NCBI GenBank assembly: GCA_016703535.1
Contig: JADJBV010000001.1
Coordinates: forward strand, 2,396,001 to 2,460,000
DNA: 64,000 nucleotides
Origin: Deltaproteobacteria bacterium
Lineage (GTDB): Bacteria; Myxococcota; Kuafuiibacteriia; Kuafuiibacteriales; Kuafuiibacteriaceae
Reading direction: 5' to 3'
In this document: positions 16,565 through 25,551 of the stretch, piece by piece
Layout of the letters: the number at the start of each line of letters is the position of its first letter
Numbering within the stretch: position 1 is the stretch's first letter
The notes under the pieces: model-generated
Told to the model about the DNA's origin: nothing
Seen by the model: the letters and a program-made list of their open reading frames with translations, nothing else
Databases searched by the model: none
Program-made: the position numbers and the translations under genes

Positions 16565-17668
16565 ATGGTCCCGGCCCTCGTCCTGTTGGCGCTCCTGGGC
16601 GCCGCGCCGCCGAAGCGGGTGGTGTTCGACGCCCACACCCATATTTCCCCGGGCGAATTGGCCCGATTCCACGGGATCCTGGACGAGGTCGGGATCGCCT
16701 GGACGCTGAACCTCTCCGGCTATTTCCCGGGGGGACCACTCGAGACTCAACTCCAGGCAGCCCGGGCCTCCGGGCGGATGTTGGTGGCCGCCAACCTGCC
16801 CTGGCGCGCCGCCCGGGCCCGGGACGACTTCCCAGAGTTGGCGGTGGCGCTGCTCGAGCGCTCCCAGGCCTTGGGCGCGGTGGCCCTGAAGATCGAAAAG
16901 GCCTTGGGCCTGATGGTGCAAAAGCCGGACGGCAGTCGTTTGGCCGTCGATGATCCCTGGCTCGATCCGGTGTGGCAGGCCGCGGGCCGCTTGGGCCTGC
17001 CGGTGGTCATTCACACCGCCGATCCCAAGGCCTTTTGGGCGCCGATCGACGAAAAGAACGAACGCCTCGAGGAGCTGACCGCCCACCCGCGCTGGTCCAA
17101 CTTTGGCCAGCCGGTGCCCAGCTTCGAGGCCCTCTTGGCCGAGCTGGAGCAGGTGATCGCCCGCCACCCGGGCACGACCTTCGTTTCGGTGCACTTCGGC
17201 AACAACGCCGAAGACCCGGCCTACGTGGGACGTTTGCTCGATCGTTATCCCAACCTCTACGTCGATCTCGCGGCCCGAGTGCCCGAGCTGGGCCGCCACG
17301 ATCCCGATTTGCTGCGGGCGCTGTTCATCAAACACCAAAACCGGATCCTCTTCGGCACCGATCTGGGCGTCTCGGACGACAACTTCTTGATGCTCGGCTC
17401 CTTCGGCACTGAACCCAACCAGCGGGACGAGGTCGGGCCGTTTTTCTCCGCCCACTACCGCTGGCTCGAGACCCGGGACGATCAACCGAGCATGACGCCG
17501 ATCCAAGGGCGCTGGACGATCCACGGCCTGGGCCTCCCCGAACCCGTGCTCGAGGCGATCTACGCCAAAAACGCCTTGGCACTGTTCGGGGTGCCCACCA
17601 GCCACCCACCCTACTGGCGGCTCAGCCGGCGACCCGACTCAACCAGACTTGGTGGCTCGCCCGAGTGA
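16565..17668 (+). CDS. Amidohydrolase-family TIM-barrel protein, probably exported
   Basis: A 367-residue metal-dependent hydrolase of the amidohydrolase-2 type. The ATG at 16565 gives a short signal-like start (MVPALVLLALLGAAPPKR), then the strand-1 metal motif VFDAHTHISPG with H24 and H26. Further ligand candidates are VVIHTADP, FVSVHFGNNAED and the late aspartate in ILFGTDLGVSDDN. The substrate is unknown; relatives act as lactonases or decarboxylases. Its end overlaps the convergent helicase gene by 47 bases. Two upstream in-frame starts exist but would lose the signal peptide. Confidence 0.78.
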   Translation: MVPALVLLALLGAAPPKRVVFDAHTHISPGELARFHGILDEVGIAWTLNLSGYFPGGPLETQLQAARASGRMLVAANLPWRAARARDDFPELAVALLERSQALGAVALKIEKALGLMVQKPDGSRLAVDDPWLDPVWQAAGRLGLPVVIHTADPKAFWAPIDEKNERLEELTAHPRWSNFGQPVPSFEALLAELEQVIARHPGTTFVSVHFGNNAEDPAYVGRLLDRYPNLYVDLAARVPELGRHDPDLLRALFIKHQNRILFGTDLGVSDDNFLMLGSFGTEPNQRDEVGPFFSAHYRWLETRDDQPSMTPIQGRWTIHGLGLPEPVLEAIYAKNALALFGVPTSHPPYWRLSRRPDSTRLGGSPE

Positions 17669-19448
17669 GGGCCACGTAGAGGGCCCGGCGACCTTCCGGC
17701 GTCGGTGGATACTGAAGGGGCCCAGCGTCGGGCACCACCACGTAGTCGAACTCCAAGCCCTTCACGTCTTGCAGTGACGTCACTACCACTCCGGGCGCGA
17801 AGTCGAAGGCCCCGTGGAGCGCCAGCCGCACCGCCAGACCCCGCCCCAACTCGTCGGCCAACTGCTTCGCCGCCGTGCCGTGCCGACCGATCACCGCGAC
17901 GCTGGCGGTCCGATCTCGATCCGTCAGCGCCTTCAGGGCCTCGATCAACTCGAAGGCCTGATGACACGCGCTCGGGGTGATGGTCCCCAACACCGGCGCG
18001 CCCGCCTGATCTGCAGGCCAGCTTGCATTTCCCGCCAACACCTCTCGGGCATAGGTGGTGACCTCGGGCGGACAACGATAGCTCTCCTTGAGCTCGATCG
18101 ACTCCACCTCAGGAACCCCCAAGGCCCGAGCGACCTGGGCCCAACCCAAAAAATAGGCGGTGTCATCGGTCTGCTGCTGGGCGTCGCCGGCGATGGTCAC
18201 CGCCCCGCCCGGCCGCAACAGCCGGCCCAACCAACGCAGCTCAATCGGCGCCAGCTCCTGGGCCTCGTCCAACACCAGGTGATCGAAGCGCCCCAAGTTT
18301 TCGGGCCGTTCCCCCCGTCGATAGGCCAACTCGAACAACACCGCCGCGTCTTCGGGATCGAAGGTCTCGGCCAGCTCATCGGGCGTACCTTCGTCGAGCC
18401 GTCGACCATCCAGGGCCTGGAGCCGATCCCGATCGACGTGGCGGTGAGCTCGTTCGGTCGTGGGCTCATACTGCTGATGGGTGTGCTCCAAGACCTCGGC
18501 CACCACGTGAGGCGAAAGTTGGCCTTCACTCGCGACCTGCCTCAGGAGTTCGCCGTCGCCGAACAACCTGAGCAAGACCCTGCGCTTCGGCGGCCCGAGG
18601 CTCCGGGCCTTCTTTTCCAGCAGCCCCAACAGCGCCGGATGACGCTTCAGCCGCAACACCGAGGCGCCCCGATCTTCGCTGACTCGGGCCGGCAGATCCG
18701 GGAACGCGGCCTGGGCCTCCTTGACCGCCAGCTGATCGTAGGTGGCCACCTCCAACCCGTGAGCCCGGAGGCGATCCAAGGTCAGGCGGGTCAGCCGCAG
18801 GAGGCCTTCGGTGGGCACCACGACCAAGGCCGCGAAGGGGCGGCGTTCGGCTTCGGCGGCACGAGCCAGGTGGGCCAAGCGATGGAGCGCCACCGTGGTC
18901 TTGCCGAAGCCCGCCTCCCCCAACACCAGGAGCGATCGATCGGCGGGCCTTTCGACCGCCGCACGTTGGGCGGGATCGAGTTCGGTGACCCAGGCGCTGG
19001 CGGGGCGCTGCCGGGCGCTGGCGGGGCGCTCCAAAAACACCGGAGGCGCCGGGTCCTCGTCGATCCACCAAACACCGTCGCGTTCGAACGCTCGGGCCCG
19101 CTCGAAGCGCAGCTCGACCAAACGCCGGCCCTCCAAACGATAGAGGGCCCGCTCGACGACCCGGCCCACGAAGGGCCGATCGGCCACCTCGAGTTCCAGC
19201 GCGGCGCCCTCGGGTTCGGCGAAGAAGATCCCGGCCAACGGCGCGGTTCGCCAATCCAGGATCCGCGGCTCACAGGAGTGTTCGGTGCGGGGGCCGAGGA
19301 GGTAACCTTTGGTTTGGCCCTGGCGCTCCAGGGCCAGGTAACCGAAGCACGGGATCGGGAGCTCGGGCAGGAACCGTTGGGCGACCTGGACCCGCCGCTG
19401 GTGGGCTTCAATCCGTTCCTGCTCCTCGGGCTGGGGTGGCCTGGGCAT
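17622..19448 (-). CDS. HelD/UvrD-like superfamily 1 helicase
   Basis: A 608-residue ATPase of the UvrD/HelD group. The N-terminus has a HelD-type segment (EPRILDWRTAPLAGIFFAEP). Walker A is GEAGFGKTT at 177-185, motif II LVLDEAQE at about 392-399, motif III GDAQQQTDD at about 421-429, and the C-terminal motif YVALTRASHQVW. In Gram-positives HelD pulls stalled RNA polymerase off DNA; myxobacterial homologues are less studied. It is shorter than typical HelD (about 750). It overlaps the amidohydrolase gene tail to tail. The start at 19448 (MPRPPQPEEQERIEAHQRR) is the first ATG. Confidence 0.8.
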   Translation of the reverse strand: MPRPPQPEEQERIEAHQRRVQVAQRFLPELPIPCFGYLALERQGQTKGYLLGPRTEHSCEPRILDWRTAPLAGIFFAEPEGAALELEVADRPFVGRVVERALYRLEGRRLVELRFERARAFERDGVWWIDEDPAPPVFLERPASARQRPASAWVTELDPAQRAAVERPADRSLLVLGEAGFGKTTVALHRLAHLARAAEAERRPFAALVVVPTEGLLRLTRLTLDRLRAHGLEVATYDQLAVKEAQAAFPDLPARVSEDRGASVLRLKRHPALLGLLEKKARSLGPPKRRVLLRLFGDGELLRQVASEGQLSPHVVAEVLEHTHQQYEPTTERAHRHVDRDRLQALDGRRLDEGTPDELAETFDPEDAAVLFELAYRRGERPENLGRFDHLVLDEAQELAPIELRWLGRLLRPGGAVTIAGDAQQQTDDTAYFLGWAQVARALGVPEVESIELKESYRCPPEVTTYAREVLAGNASWPADQAGAPVLGTITPSACHQAFELIEALKALTDRDRTASVAVIGRHGTAAKQLADELGRGLAVRLALHGAFDFAPGVVVTSLQDVKGLEFDYVVVPDAGPLQYPPTPEGRRALYVALTRASHQVWLSRVAG

Positions 19449-19499
19449 GAGCGAGGGAACCCGCCGGCTCGCCGGAGGATTCCGAGTCCGGGAGAGACG

Positions 19500-19979
19500 T
19501 TAGCGGTTGGTGAGGATGGCGCTGGCGGCTTCGGTCGCCGAGTCGTGGAGCTTCTCGATGGTGGCGGCCTTGACCTCGGTGCGACCGACCGGGCGTCCCG
19601 CCTCGGTGTCGAACATGGACAGGTTGAGCACGAAGGTGGCGCCCAACTTGGAGACCGATCCGGACACCACGTAGCGGGCCTGCATGGCCTTGCCCATGCT
19701 GGCGAAGCAGTCTTCGGCCGCGCAGCCATCGAAGCTGGCGGACAAGGCGCCGAACCGCATCAGGTTGCGGAGGTCTTCGCCGCAGAGGACGTCGAACTTT
19801 CCGTCTTTGGCGATCGCGTTGCAGGCGGCGGTGGAGATCACCGCGGCTTCGTGGGCTTCAACGCCCTGAGGGACCAGATCCTGGACCAGGAGTTTGGCCT
19901 TGCCGGGGCCGGCCGTCGAGGTCGACGCAGCCAGCGCCACCGCGCTGAGGGCCAAGAGCCAGGTTGTGCCGCGTCTCAT
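19500..19979 (-). CDS. Secreted TolB-N/CsgG-like protein
   Basis: A 159-residue exported protein: signal MRRGTTWLLALSAVALAAST, cleavage near STAGPGK. The mature part (AKLLVQDLVPQGVEAHEAAV, then a cysteine pair in FDGCAAEDCFASMGKAMQAR, and YVVSGSVSKLGATFVLNLSM) matches the TolB-N/CsgG-like domain of myxobacterial proteins that sense or assemble at the outer membrane. The same module, with a similar paired-cysteine loop, forms the N-terminus of the PEGA protein two genes upstream. Its start overlaps the thioredoxin-like gene by four bases. Confidence 0.65.
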   Translation of the reverse strand: MRRGTTWLLALSAVALAASTSTAGPGKAKLLVQDLVPQGVEAHEAAVISTAACNAIAKDGKFDVLCGEDLRNLMRFGALSASFDGCAAEDCFASMGKAMQARYVVSGSVSKLGATFVLNLSMFDTEAGRPVGRTEVKAATIEKLHDSATEAASAILTNR

Positions 19980-20542
19980 TCTTCCGCCTCCTTGTCCCGT
20001 CGGATCGCCTCTTCAAAGGCCTTCTCGACCTCTTTCAGGTGACGTCCCCTCGCCGCTTCGCTGGCCAGGTTCGACGGTGGAGATATCCTTGAATTCTCTC
20101 CGTTGGATTGAACCACAAGGAACTCGCCGGGTCGAACCACTTTCAGGGTCTGCCGTAGGAGCCCGTGGGCATCCACCGACACTGGGAACCGAAAACCGGC
20201 ATAGGGTATCAACCGAGAAAGTTCCTCTTCGGCATCCCGATTGGCCAACACCACGGCCAGGGCCAAACCTTCCTTTGCCCAAGGGGCCTTGAGCATTTCG
20301 TCCACCGCCCCACACCAGCCCGACGCCAGGTCCCGGCACCCCTCGGCCTCGACCGTGAAGATCAGGACCACCCGCGGTGCGGGCAGGTTGGGGATGTCCA
20401 GGCGCCGCCGCTTCCCGAGCACATCCTCCAGGTGGAAGATCCGATGGCCGCCGAAGGTCGAGGGGTTGAGGACCTCGACCGTCAGCCGCTCGATCCCTTC
20501 GAGGGCCCCGAGCAGCCCCAAGAGCAAGGCCAAGGGCCCCAT
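19976..20542 (-). CDS. Thioredoxin-like exported protein without CxxC
   Basis: A 188-residue protein with an N-terminal hydrophobic signal (MGPLALLLGLLGALEGIERL). The domain RVVLIFTVEAEGCRDLASGW to FPVSVDAHGLLRQTLKVVRP has the strand/helix order of thioredoxin-like/AhpC-TSA proteins, but the usual CxxC is absent; single cysteines occur in EGCRD and WCGAVDE. It lies between two TolB-N-type genes, three bases after the PEGA protein stop and overlapping the next start. It may be a redox or chaperone partner of those secreted proteins. Confidence 0.6.
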   Translation of the reverse strand: MGPLALLLGLLGALEGIERLTVEVLNPSTFGGHRIFHLEDVLGKRRRLDIPNLPAPRVVLIFTVEAEGCRDLASGWCGAVDEMLKAPWAKEGLALAVVLANRDAEEELSRLIPYAGFRFPVSVDAHGLLRQTLKVVRPGEFLVVQSNGENSRISPPSNLASEAARGRHLKEVEKAFEEAIRRDKEAEE

Positions 20543-20544
20543 CG

Positions 20545-21747
20545 CTAGAACCGCAGCGAAACCGCCGCCTCGACCCCTTGGCCATCGGCGGTCGGACCGA
20601 TCCCGGCCTGGGCGGGCGGCGGATCTTCGCCGAACAACACGGTGGGGCCGTCCTCTAGGAAAAAGGCGGCCACGGTCGCGCCCACAAAAACGCCGGTGGC
20701 GGCGATGGCGACGTTGGTGAAGGTCGCCAACTTGCGGCCGCCCGAGCAGGTGGCCTTGTTCACGTCGATCGAGTCGTCGCAGTTCAACATCTCGTCGACC
20801 GCTTGGTTCTCTCGGTCGAGGACCTGGGCGCCGAGCACCCCCCAGGTGGCCCCCGCGACCAAAGCGCCGGTGGCGAAGACCCAGGTGAAGACCAAGCGCG
20901 GCGGCGCCTCGGTGACCAGGGCCGGCGGCGGTTCGACCGGGGGCGGCAGGGTCTTGGGCGGCGGCGCTTCCACCTTGGGCAGGCCTTTTTCCGGATCAAT
21001 CGGCGGGGTCACGGCCATCGACGGCGGAGGGGGCGGCGCGGCGGCGGCGGCCTTCCACTCGAGCTTCACGTTGGTCTTGCGACCCGGGAGCACCTCGCCC
21101 ATCCAGATCACGCTTTCATACCCAGGCCGGTGCACCGATAGGCGGTGGTCGCCGGGCGACACCTTCTGGAGCGCCTTGGCGGCGACCTTTTCGTCGTCCA
21201 AGAAATATTCGGCCCCTTCCAGCGACGGGTCTCGGCCGGTCACCGTCAACTCCAGGGCGCCAAAAAGCGGGGCCGGCTTGCCGCCAAAGGCCTTGGCCAC
21301 GTGGTACCGGAGCTCGGGGCCCGACTCGACGGCCAGCTCCCGCAGCTCGGCGCTCGGCAGGTTGTCGGCCTTGCCCGTCTGGGCCCGAACCAAGGTCATC
21401 TTGAGGGTCGCCTTCTTGGCCGAGCCGACCAGCTGGGCGCGCAAGACCCGCCCAGCGCCCAGCTCTTTGGCGATGGTGGTCAAGCAGCCCGGTCCGTCGT
21501 CCGAACACCCCGCCGCCAGCCGCATCGCCTGAAAGTCGAGCTTGGGGGCCGGCAGGAGCTCCAGCTTGGGGAGGGCCTTTTCGACCTCGGCCCGCAGCGC
21601 CTGCTCCAGGACCTTGACCACCTCCTCGGGGAGGCCGGGGTGCTCCAGGGGGAGGAGCAGCACGGTCTTGGGCTCGGGCGCCGCTTCGGCCAGGGCCGGG
21701 CTCAAGACCGCCAGGGTCACCGCGGCGAGGCGCACCTTGAACCTCAT
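20545..21747 (-). CDS. Secreted TolB-N/PEGA-domain protein with two C-terminal membrane segments
   Basis: A 400-residue protein. A signal peptide (MRFKVRLAAVTLAVLSPALA) precedes a TolB-N/CsgG-like region (KTVLLLPLEHPGLPEEVVKV) with a Cys pair (GCSDDGPGC). A PEGA-type domain follows (GAEYFLDDEKVAAKALQKVS, SPGDHRLSVHRPGYESV), then a Pro-rich linker. Two hydrophobic segments (TWVFATGALVAGATWGVLGA and AIAATGVFVGATVAAFFL) flank a cysteine-containing loop. This layout is common in myxobacterial genomes and is of unknown function. It probably forms a unit with the two downstream genes. Confidence 0.68.
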   Translation of the reverse strand: MRFKVRLAAVTLAVLSPALAEAAPEPKTVLLLPLEHPGLPEEVVKVLEQALRAEVEKALPKLELLPAPKLDFQAMRLAAGCSDDGPGCLTTIAKELGAGRVLRAQLVGSAKKATLKMTLVRAQTGKADNLPSAELRELAVESGPELRYHVAKAFGGKPAPLFGALELTVTGRDPSLEGAEYFLDDEKVAAKALQKVSPGDHRLSVHRPGYESVIWMGEVLPGRKTNVKLEWKAAAAAPPPPPSMAVTPPIDPEKGLPKVEAPPPKTLPPPVEPPPALVTEAPPRLVFTWVFATGALVAGATWGVLGAQVLDRENQAVDEMLNCDDSIDVNKATCSGGRKLATFTNVAIAATGVFVGATVAAFFLEDGPTVLFGEDPPPAQAGIGPTADGQGVEAAVSLRF

Positions 21748-21789
21748 CGGGTTGGCGTTAACACGGCCCCGGCGACGGGGTCAAAGCTC

Positions 21790-22533
21790 TCACTCGACCC
21801 GGACCACCCAGTCGGTCGGCAACTGACCGAGCAGCGCCGCCAACCCGGCCTCGACCCGGGAGGGATCTTTGGACTCGATGGTGATCTTGACCCGGTGATC
21901 CGCGTCGTCGAAGCGCGGGTACGAGCCGAACTCGAGCTCCGGGTGGGCCTCGGCCACGTCCTTCAACAGCAGGGCGATCCGATCTTCACCGACCGAAACG
22001 AACACCTGCTTGAGCGCAAACGGCGTCGAGCGCAGGCGGGGCCGCAGGTAGTCGAACTTCAACTTCAAGAAGCTCGGCACCCCGGGCAACACGAAGACGT
22101 TCCGCACCTTGATCACCGGATAACGGAGTTCACCCATGCCCAAGAGCTCAGTGCCCTCGGGGAGGAGCGCCATCCTGCGGGTCGCTTGGTCGTAGCGTTC
22201 GCCGTAGTGGGCTTGGAGCGCCCGATCCAACTCGGGGTGGATCTCGAGCCCAACGCCAAAGGCCGCCGCGATGGCGTCGAAGGTCAGATCATCGTGGGTC
22301 GAGCCGACGCCGCCCGACGTGAAGACGTGGGTATAGGCCTCGGACATCTCGCGCACGTCCTTGGCGATGATGTCGATCTCGTCGCGGATGAACACCACCC
22401 GCATCAAGGCGACGCCCAAAGAGCGGAGGCCTTGGGTCAAGTAGCGGGCGTTTTCCTCTTCGACCTTGCCGGAGAGGACCTCGTTGCCGATCACCACGAT
22501 GCCGGCGGTGCTCACGGGATCGGAGCTAAGCAT
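21790..22533 (-). CDS. CinA-like molybdopterin-binding-domain protein
   Basis: A 247-residue protein of the competence/damage-inducible CinA N-terminal family (MoCF_biosynth fold). It shows GIVVIGNEVLSGKVEEENAR at residues 11-30 and the loop TSGGVGSTHDDLTF. The C-terminal deamidase domain of full CinA is missing, as in many one-domain homologues, some of which act as FAD pyrophosphatases or nucleotide hydrolases. The start at 22533 overlaps the upstream gene by eight bases; GTG at 22515 would give the more usual short N-terminus. Confidence 0.82.
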   Translation of the reverse strand: MLSSDPVSTAGIVVIGNEVLSGKVEEENARYLTQGLRSLGVALMRVVFIRDEIDIIAKDVREMSEAYTHVFTSGGVGSTHDDLTFDAIAAAFGVGLEIHPELDRALQAHYGERYDQATRRMALLPEGTELLGMGELRYPVIKVRNVFVLPGVPSFLKLKFDYLRPRLRSTPFALKQVFVSVGEDRIALLLKDVAEAHPELEFGSYPRFDDADHRVKITIESKDPSRVEAGLAALLGQLPTDWVVRVE

Positions 22534-23932
22534 AAAGGCCGGGGCGAGGCACCTTGCTCCAGACCTGGCGGATCTTGTGGCTGGTCGGCTCTCGTTCGAT
22601 CCGCTCGACGGGCTCGACCTGATAACGGACCGTGGATCCCAAGGCGTTTTGCTCGAGATAGGCCGTAAAACGCCGGGCCAACTCCAGGCCGATCGGCCCC
22701 AAGTCGGCGTCGGGCTCCCGGACGAAGCGGATCTTGAGCTGGTTTTGGGCCTCGTGGACCAGCTGATATTGGGCCAGGCCCGGTAGGTTCAGGAACAAGG
22801 TCTCGAAGGGCAAAGGTGGGTGGGCCTGAAACCGCCCGACCGCGTCGCTGAGGTAAAAAGTGTCATCGGTCCGGCCTTCGACCCGGATCCGAGTGAGCCC
22901 GGCGCCGCACTCGCACGGCCCCGGCAACAGGGTGACCGAATCGGGCAACTCGTAGCGGTAGAGGGGTTGGGCCAGGTTCTCCAGGTTGGTGACCAACACC
23001 TTGGCGCTTTGAGTGCCGGGCGGCACCGGGCGACCTTGTTCGTCCACCGGCTCGAGCACACAAAAATCTTCGTTCACGTGGAGTTGTCCGAGGCGGCACT
23101 GGTTGGCCATCACCAGGCACTCGGTGGCGCCGTAGGTCTCGGAGATCTCGCTCATCGGGAAGGCCTTCTGGAGCGTCGCCTTGGCCAAAGCCGAAACCGG
23201 CTCGCTGCCGAGGGAGATGAACTCGGGCTGCAAATGCAAGTCACCTTGCAATTGGGCGTGGGCCAAGGTCTCCAGATAAGTCGGGTAGCCGTGCAGGTAG
23301 TGGGGCCGATAGCGGTTCAGGGCCCGGATCGTCTCTTGGCGATCGGCCATGATCGAAAACAGGCGCATCTGGATCAGCAGCCGAGAGAGCCGGGGGCTGA
23401 AGCCACCCACCAACCGCGAGATGTAGCGACCGTCGATGGCGATGGTCATGGCCATCCGATAACGACGCCCGAAACAAAACCGGATCACCTCCCGAGGGAT
23501 CAGCCGGTGCCGCAAGATCCGCGCAAAAAGAGCCCCGTTTTGCCGAGCAAAAGAGCGGGCGTCGGTCAAGAAGTAGCCGACCTTGCCGGTGGTGCCCGAG
23601 GTGGTCGCGGCCACGTAACGGCCCCGGAGCAAGCGGCCGAAGTCGCTCCGATCCCGGACGAAGTCCTCGACCTCGGCCAGGCCGATCGTGGGATCGGTCA
23701 ACGAATCAGAAAAGCGCTCCATCAACTCCGACTTGGTGATCGGCGGGATCGCGTCGAGGGGTGGCAGGGCCGAGATCCCGATCCGCGCCTTGCCCAAGTT
23801 CGTGTGGGTCCGGGCGTGCTCCAGCAAAAAACGCAGCTTGGCGGCCTGGACCTCCTTCACCCTCGCCGCACTGAGGCGTCGCTCCCGATAGAGGGCGCCG
23901 ATCGCCGCGGCCGCGAAGGGCAAAATCGCCAT
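22526..23932 (-). CDS. PaaK/CapK-like adenylate-forming enzyme
   Basis: A 468-residue member of the phenylacetate-CoA ligase-like group. The ATP-binding P-loop is ATTSGTTGKVGYF at about 107-119, the adenylate motif SETYGATECLV at about 263-273, and YRYELPDSV and GRTDDTFYLSD are further core motifs. The start is set at the ATG at 23932 rather than the TTG four codons upstream. The acyl substrate is unknown. There is no acyl-carrier or CoA partner beside it; the CinA-like gene overlaps its end. Confidence 0.78.
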   Translation of the reverse strand: MAILPFAAAAIGALYRERRLSAARVKEVQAAKLRFLLEHARTHTNLGKARIGISALPPLDAIPPITKSELMERFSDSLTDPTIGLAEVEDFVRDRSDFGRLLRGRYVAATTSGTTGKVGYFLTDARSFARQNGALFARILRHRLIPREVIRFCFGRRYRMAMTIAIDGRYISRLVGGFSPRLSRLLIQMRLFSIMADRQETIRALNRYRPHYLHGYPTYLETLAHAQLQGDLHLQPEFISLGSEPVSALAKATLQKAFPMSEISETYGATECLVMANQCRLGQLHVNEDFCVLEPVDEQGRPVPPGTQSAKVLVTNLENLAQPLYRYELPDSVTLLPGPCECGAGLTRIRVEGRTDDTFYLSDAVGRFQAHPPLPFETLFLNLPGLAQYQLVHEAQNQLKIRFVREPDADLGPIGLELARRFTAYLEQNALGSTVRYQVEPVERIEREPTSHKIRQVWSKVPRPGLYA

Positions 23933-24027
23933 GGTCGTTGGCAATGTGGACGGGGCCCTCCCCTTCGCCCATCCCCCGGAGGACCGAGGGCTTGTGCAAG
24001 GATCGCATCGGTGGTTCTGGTAGGCCC

Positions 24028-24642
24028 GTGCGACGACTGCTCCTCCTTGGGTGCTTGACCGCCTGCGCGACCACCCCGCCCCCTCCTCCCCCCGAAGGCC
24101 CCTCCCCCGAGGACTACGCGCCCTTCGCCGTCGGATCCTCCTGGACCTACGCCCTGTCGTTTCAGGGCCAGACCGGCGAACGCACCGTCAAGATCATCGG
24201 GATCGAGGACGGCTACTTCGTGGACGATCAGAAGGGCCACTTCCGCCACAGCCCCGACGGCCTGCGGGATCCCCAGCGCTTTTTGATCCGAAAGCCCTTG
24301 GTGGCGGGCAACACCTGGAAAGCCATCGTCAGCGCCAGCGCGGTCGAAAACTACACCATCCTATCGGTGGGCGATCCCTGCAGCGTGCGGGCCGGCCAGT
24401 TCGCCGACTGCTTGGTGATCGAGTCCCGGCTGCGGCGGGACGCCCACGTCTCGTTGTTCATCCGCTTCACCTGGGCCAAGGGGGTGGGCCTGGCGCGGAT
24501 CGAGACCATGGCCGAGATCGACGGGCGCCGGGTGCCCCAGACCGATCAGTCTTTGCTCCACTACGGGTTGGGTGCGGCCACCGATGCCCCGCCGCCGGCC
24601 GCCAAGGAAGAAGGCGACGACGGCCCCAACACCTGGAAGTAG
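24028..24642 (+). CDS. Hypothetical lipoprotein
   Basis: A 204-residue lipoprotein. GTG at 24028 gives the signal VRRLLLLGCLTACATTP with lipobox LTAC. The mature domain (FAVGSSWTYALSFQGQTGER, then EDGYFVDDQKGHFRHSPDGL) resembles the repeated beta-strand domain of many myxobacterial lipoproteins beginning with a GSSWTY motif. It ends in an acidic Ala/Glu-rich tail. It is divergent from the PaaK-like gene (95-base gap) and ends exactly against the next gene, the two TAG stops being back to back (TAGCTA). Confidence 0.72.
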   Translation: MRRLLLLGCLTACATTPPPPPPEGPSPEDYAPFAVGSSWTYALSFQGQTGERTVKIIGIEDGYFVDDQKGHFRHSPDGLRDPQRFLIRKPLVAGNTWKAIVSASAVENYTILSVGDPCSVRAGQFADCLVIESRLRRDAHVSLFIRFTWAKGVGLARIETMAEIDGRRVPQTDQSLLHYGLGAATDAPPPAAKEEGDDGPNTWK

Positions 24643-25551
24643 CTACTTCGCCCGAGCCTCCAGCTCTTTGAGGGCCTCACTCGCGACCCCTCGCACCGTC
24701 GGATCCGGGTGGCCGCTCTCGAGCGTGAACAAGTAGGCCTGGGCCTCTTTGCCGCCCAGCTGCCCCACCGCAAAGATGATCTGGGACTGGTAGGCCTGGC
24801 CCCGCTCTCGTCCGCAGTCGATCAAGGCCGACACCGCCGCCGGATCGCCGATCTGAACCAAGGCCCCGATCACTTGCAGGACCGTGGCCTCGGCCTCGTC
24901 GTTGTTCTTGAGGATCAACTCCAGGTTGGGTCGGGCGTCCTTCAGCTTGCGTTCGCCGGCGATGCGGATGGCCCGCCCGCGCCTCGAGGCGTCGTCGCTC
25001 TTCAGCAACTCGACGATCTTTTGATCGTCCTCCTTCTCCAGCTCGAGGGCCAAGCGGAGCTCTAAGCCGGCCTTTTGGACCGCGTCCATCACCAGCCCTT
25101 CCAGAGGTTCGGCCCGGGGGACCTCCTTCACCGCGAGGGCCTCGGCGAAGTAGCGGCGCCGGTCGCCGCCGGTGGCGAACAACTCCAGGCTCACGCCCAA
25201 GGAGCGGATCAGGTTGGTGCTCCCGTGTTTGGATCCGGCGTTGGGATCGGCGGTCCGTTCGGTCACCTGCTCCACCACCAAGGCGATCTGGTGGGCGACC
25301 TCACCGGGCTTGGCGTTGCGGAAGGAGTAGCCCGGGAGATCCTTGAGCACCTCCTTCATGGCCGCTTCGATCGCCGGGCGCGGCACCAGCCCCGCCAGCG
25401 CCGGATCCCGCTCCCGGATGTCCACGTAGACGATCGGTCGGTCTTCGCCGATCAGCTGGGCCACCTGCTGGCAGCCGCTGACCGACAGCAGCACCCACAG
25501 GCTAGATGCCGAATTCCAGCCGCGTCGCAAAGTTGTGGGCCAGGCCCGCAT
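24643..25551 (-). CDS. HEAT-repeat lipoprotein
   Basis: A 302-residue lipoprotein; the signal ends in LLSVSGC at residue 27. The first 150 residues are an uncharacterised alpha/beta part (RPIVYVDIRERDPALAGLVP). Residues about 170-300 are HEAT-like helical repeats (ASRRGRAIRIAGERKLKDAR, ATVLQVIGALVQIGDPAAVS, HPDPTVRGVASEALKELEAR). The start at 25551 overlaps the metallophosphatase gene by 50 bases; no closer start keeps the signal. HEAT repeats also occur in the aminopeptidase gene just across the divergent promoter. Confidence 0.68.
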   Translation of the reverse strand: MRAWPTTLRRGWNSASSLWVLLSVSGCQQVAQLIGEDRPIVYVDIRERDPALAGLVPRPAIEAAMKEVLKDLPGYSFRNAKPGEVAHQIALVVEQVTERTADPNAGSKHGSTNLIRSLGVSLELFATGGDRRRYFAEALAVKEVPRAEPLEGLVMDAVQKAGLELRLALELEKEDDQKIVELLKSDDASRRGRAIRIAGERKLKDARPNLELILKNNDEAEATVLQVIGALVQIGDPAAVSALIDCGRERGQAYQSQIIFAVGQLGGKEAQAYLFTLESGHPDPTVRGVASEALKELEARAK

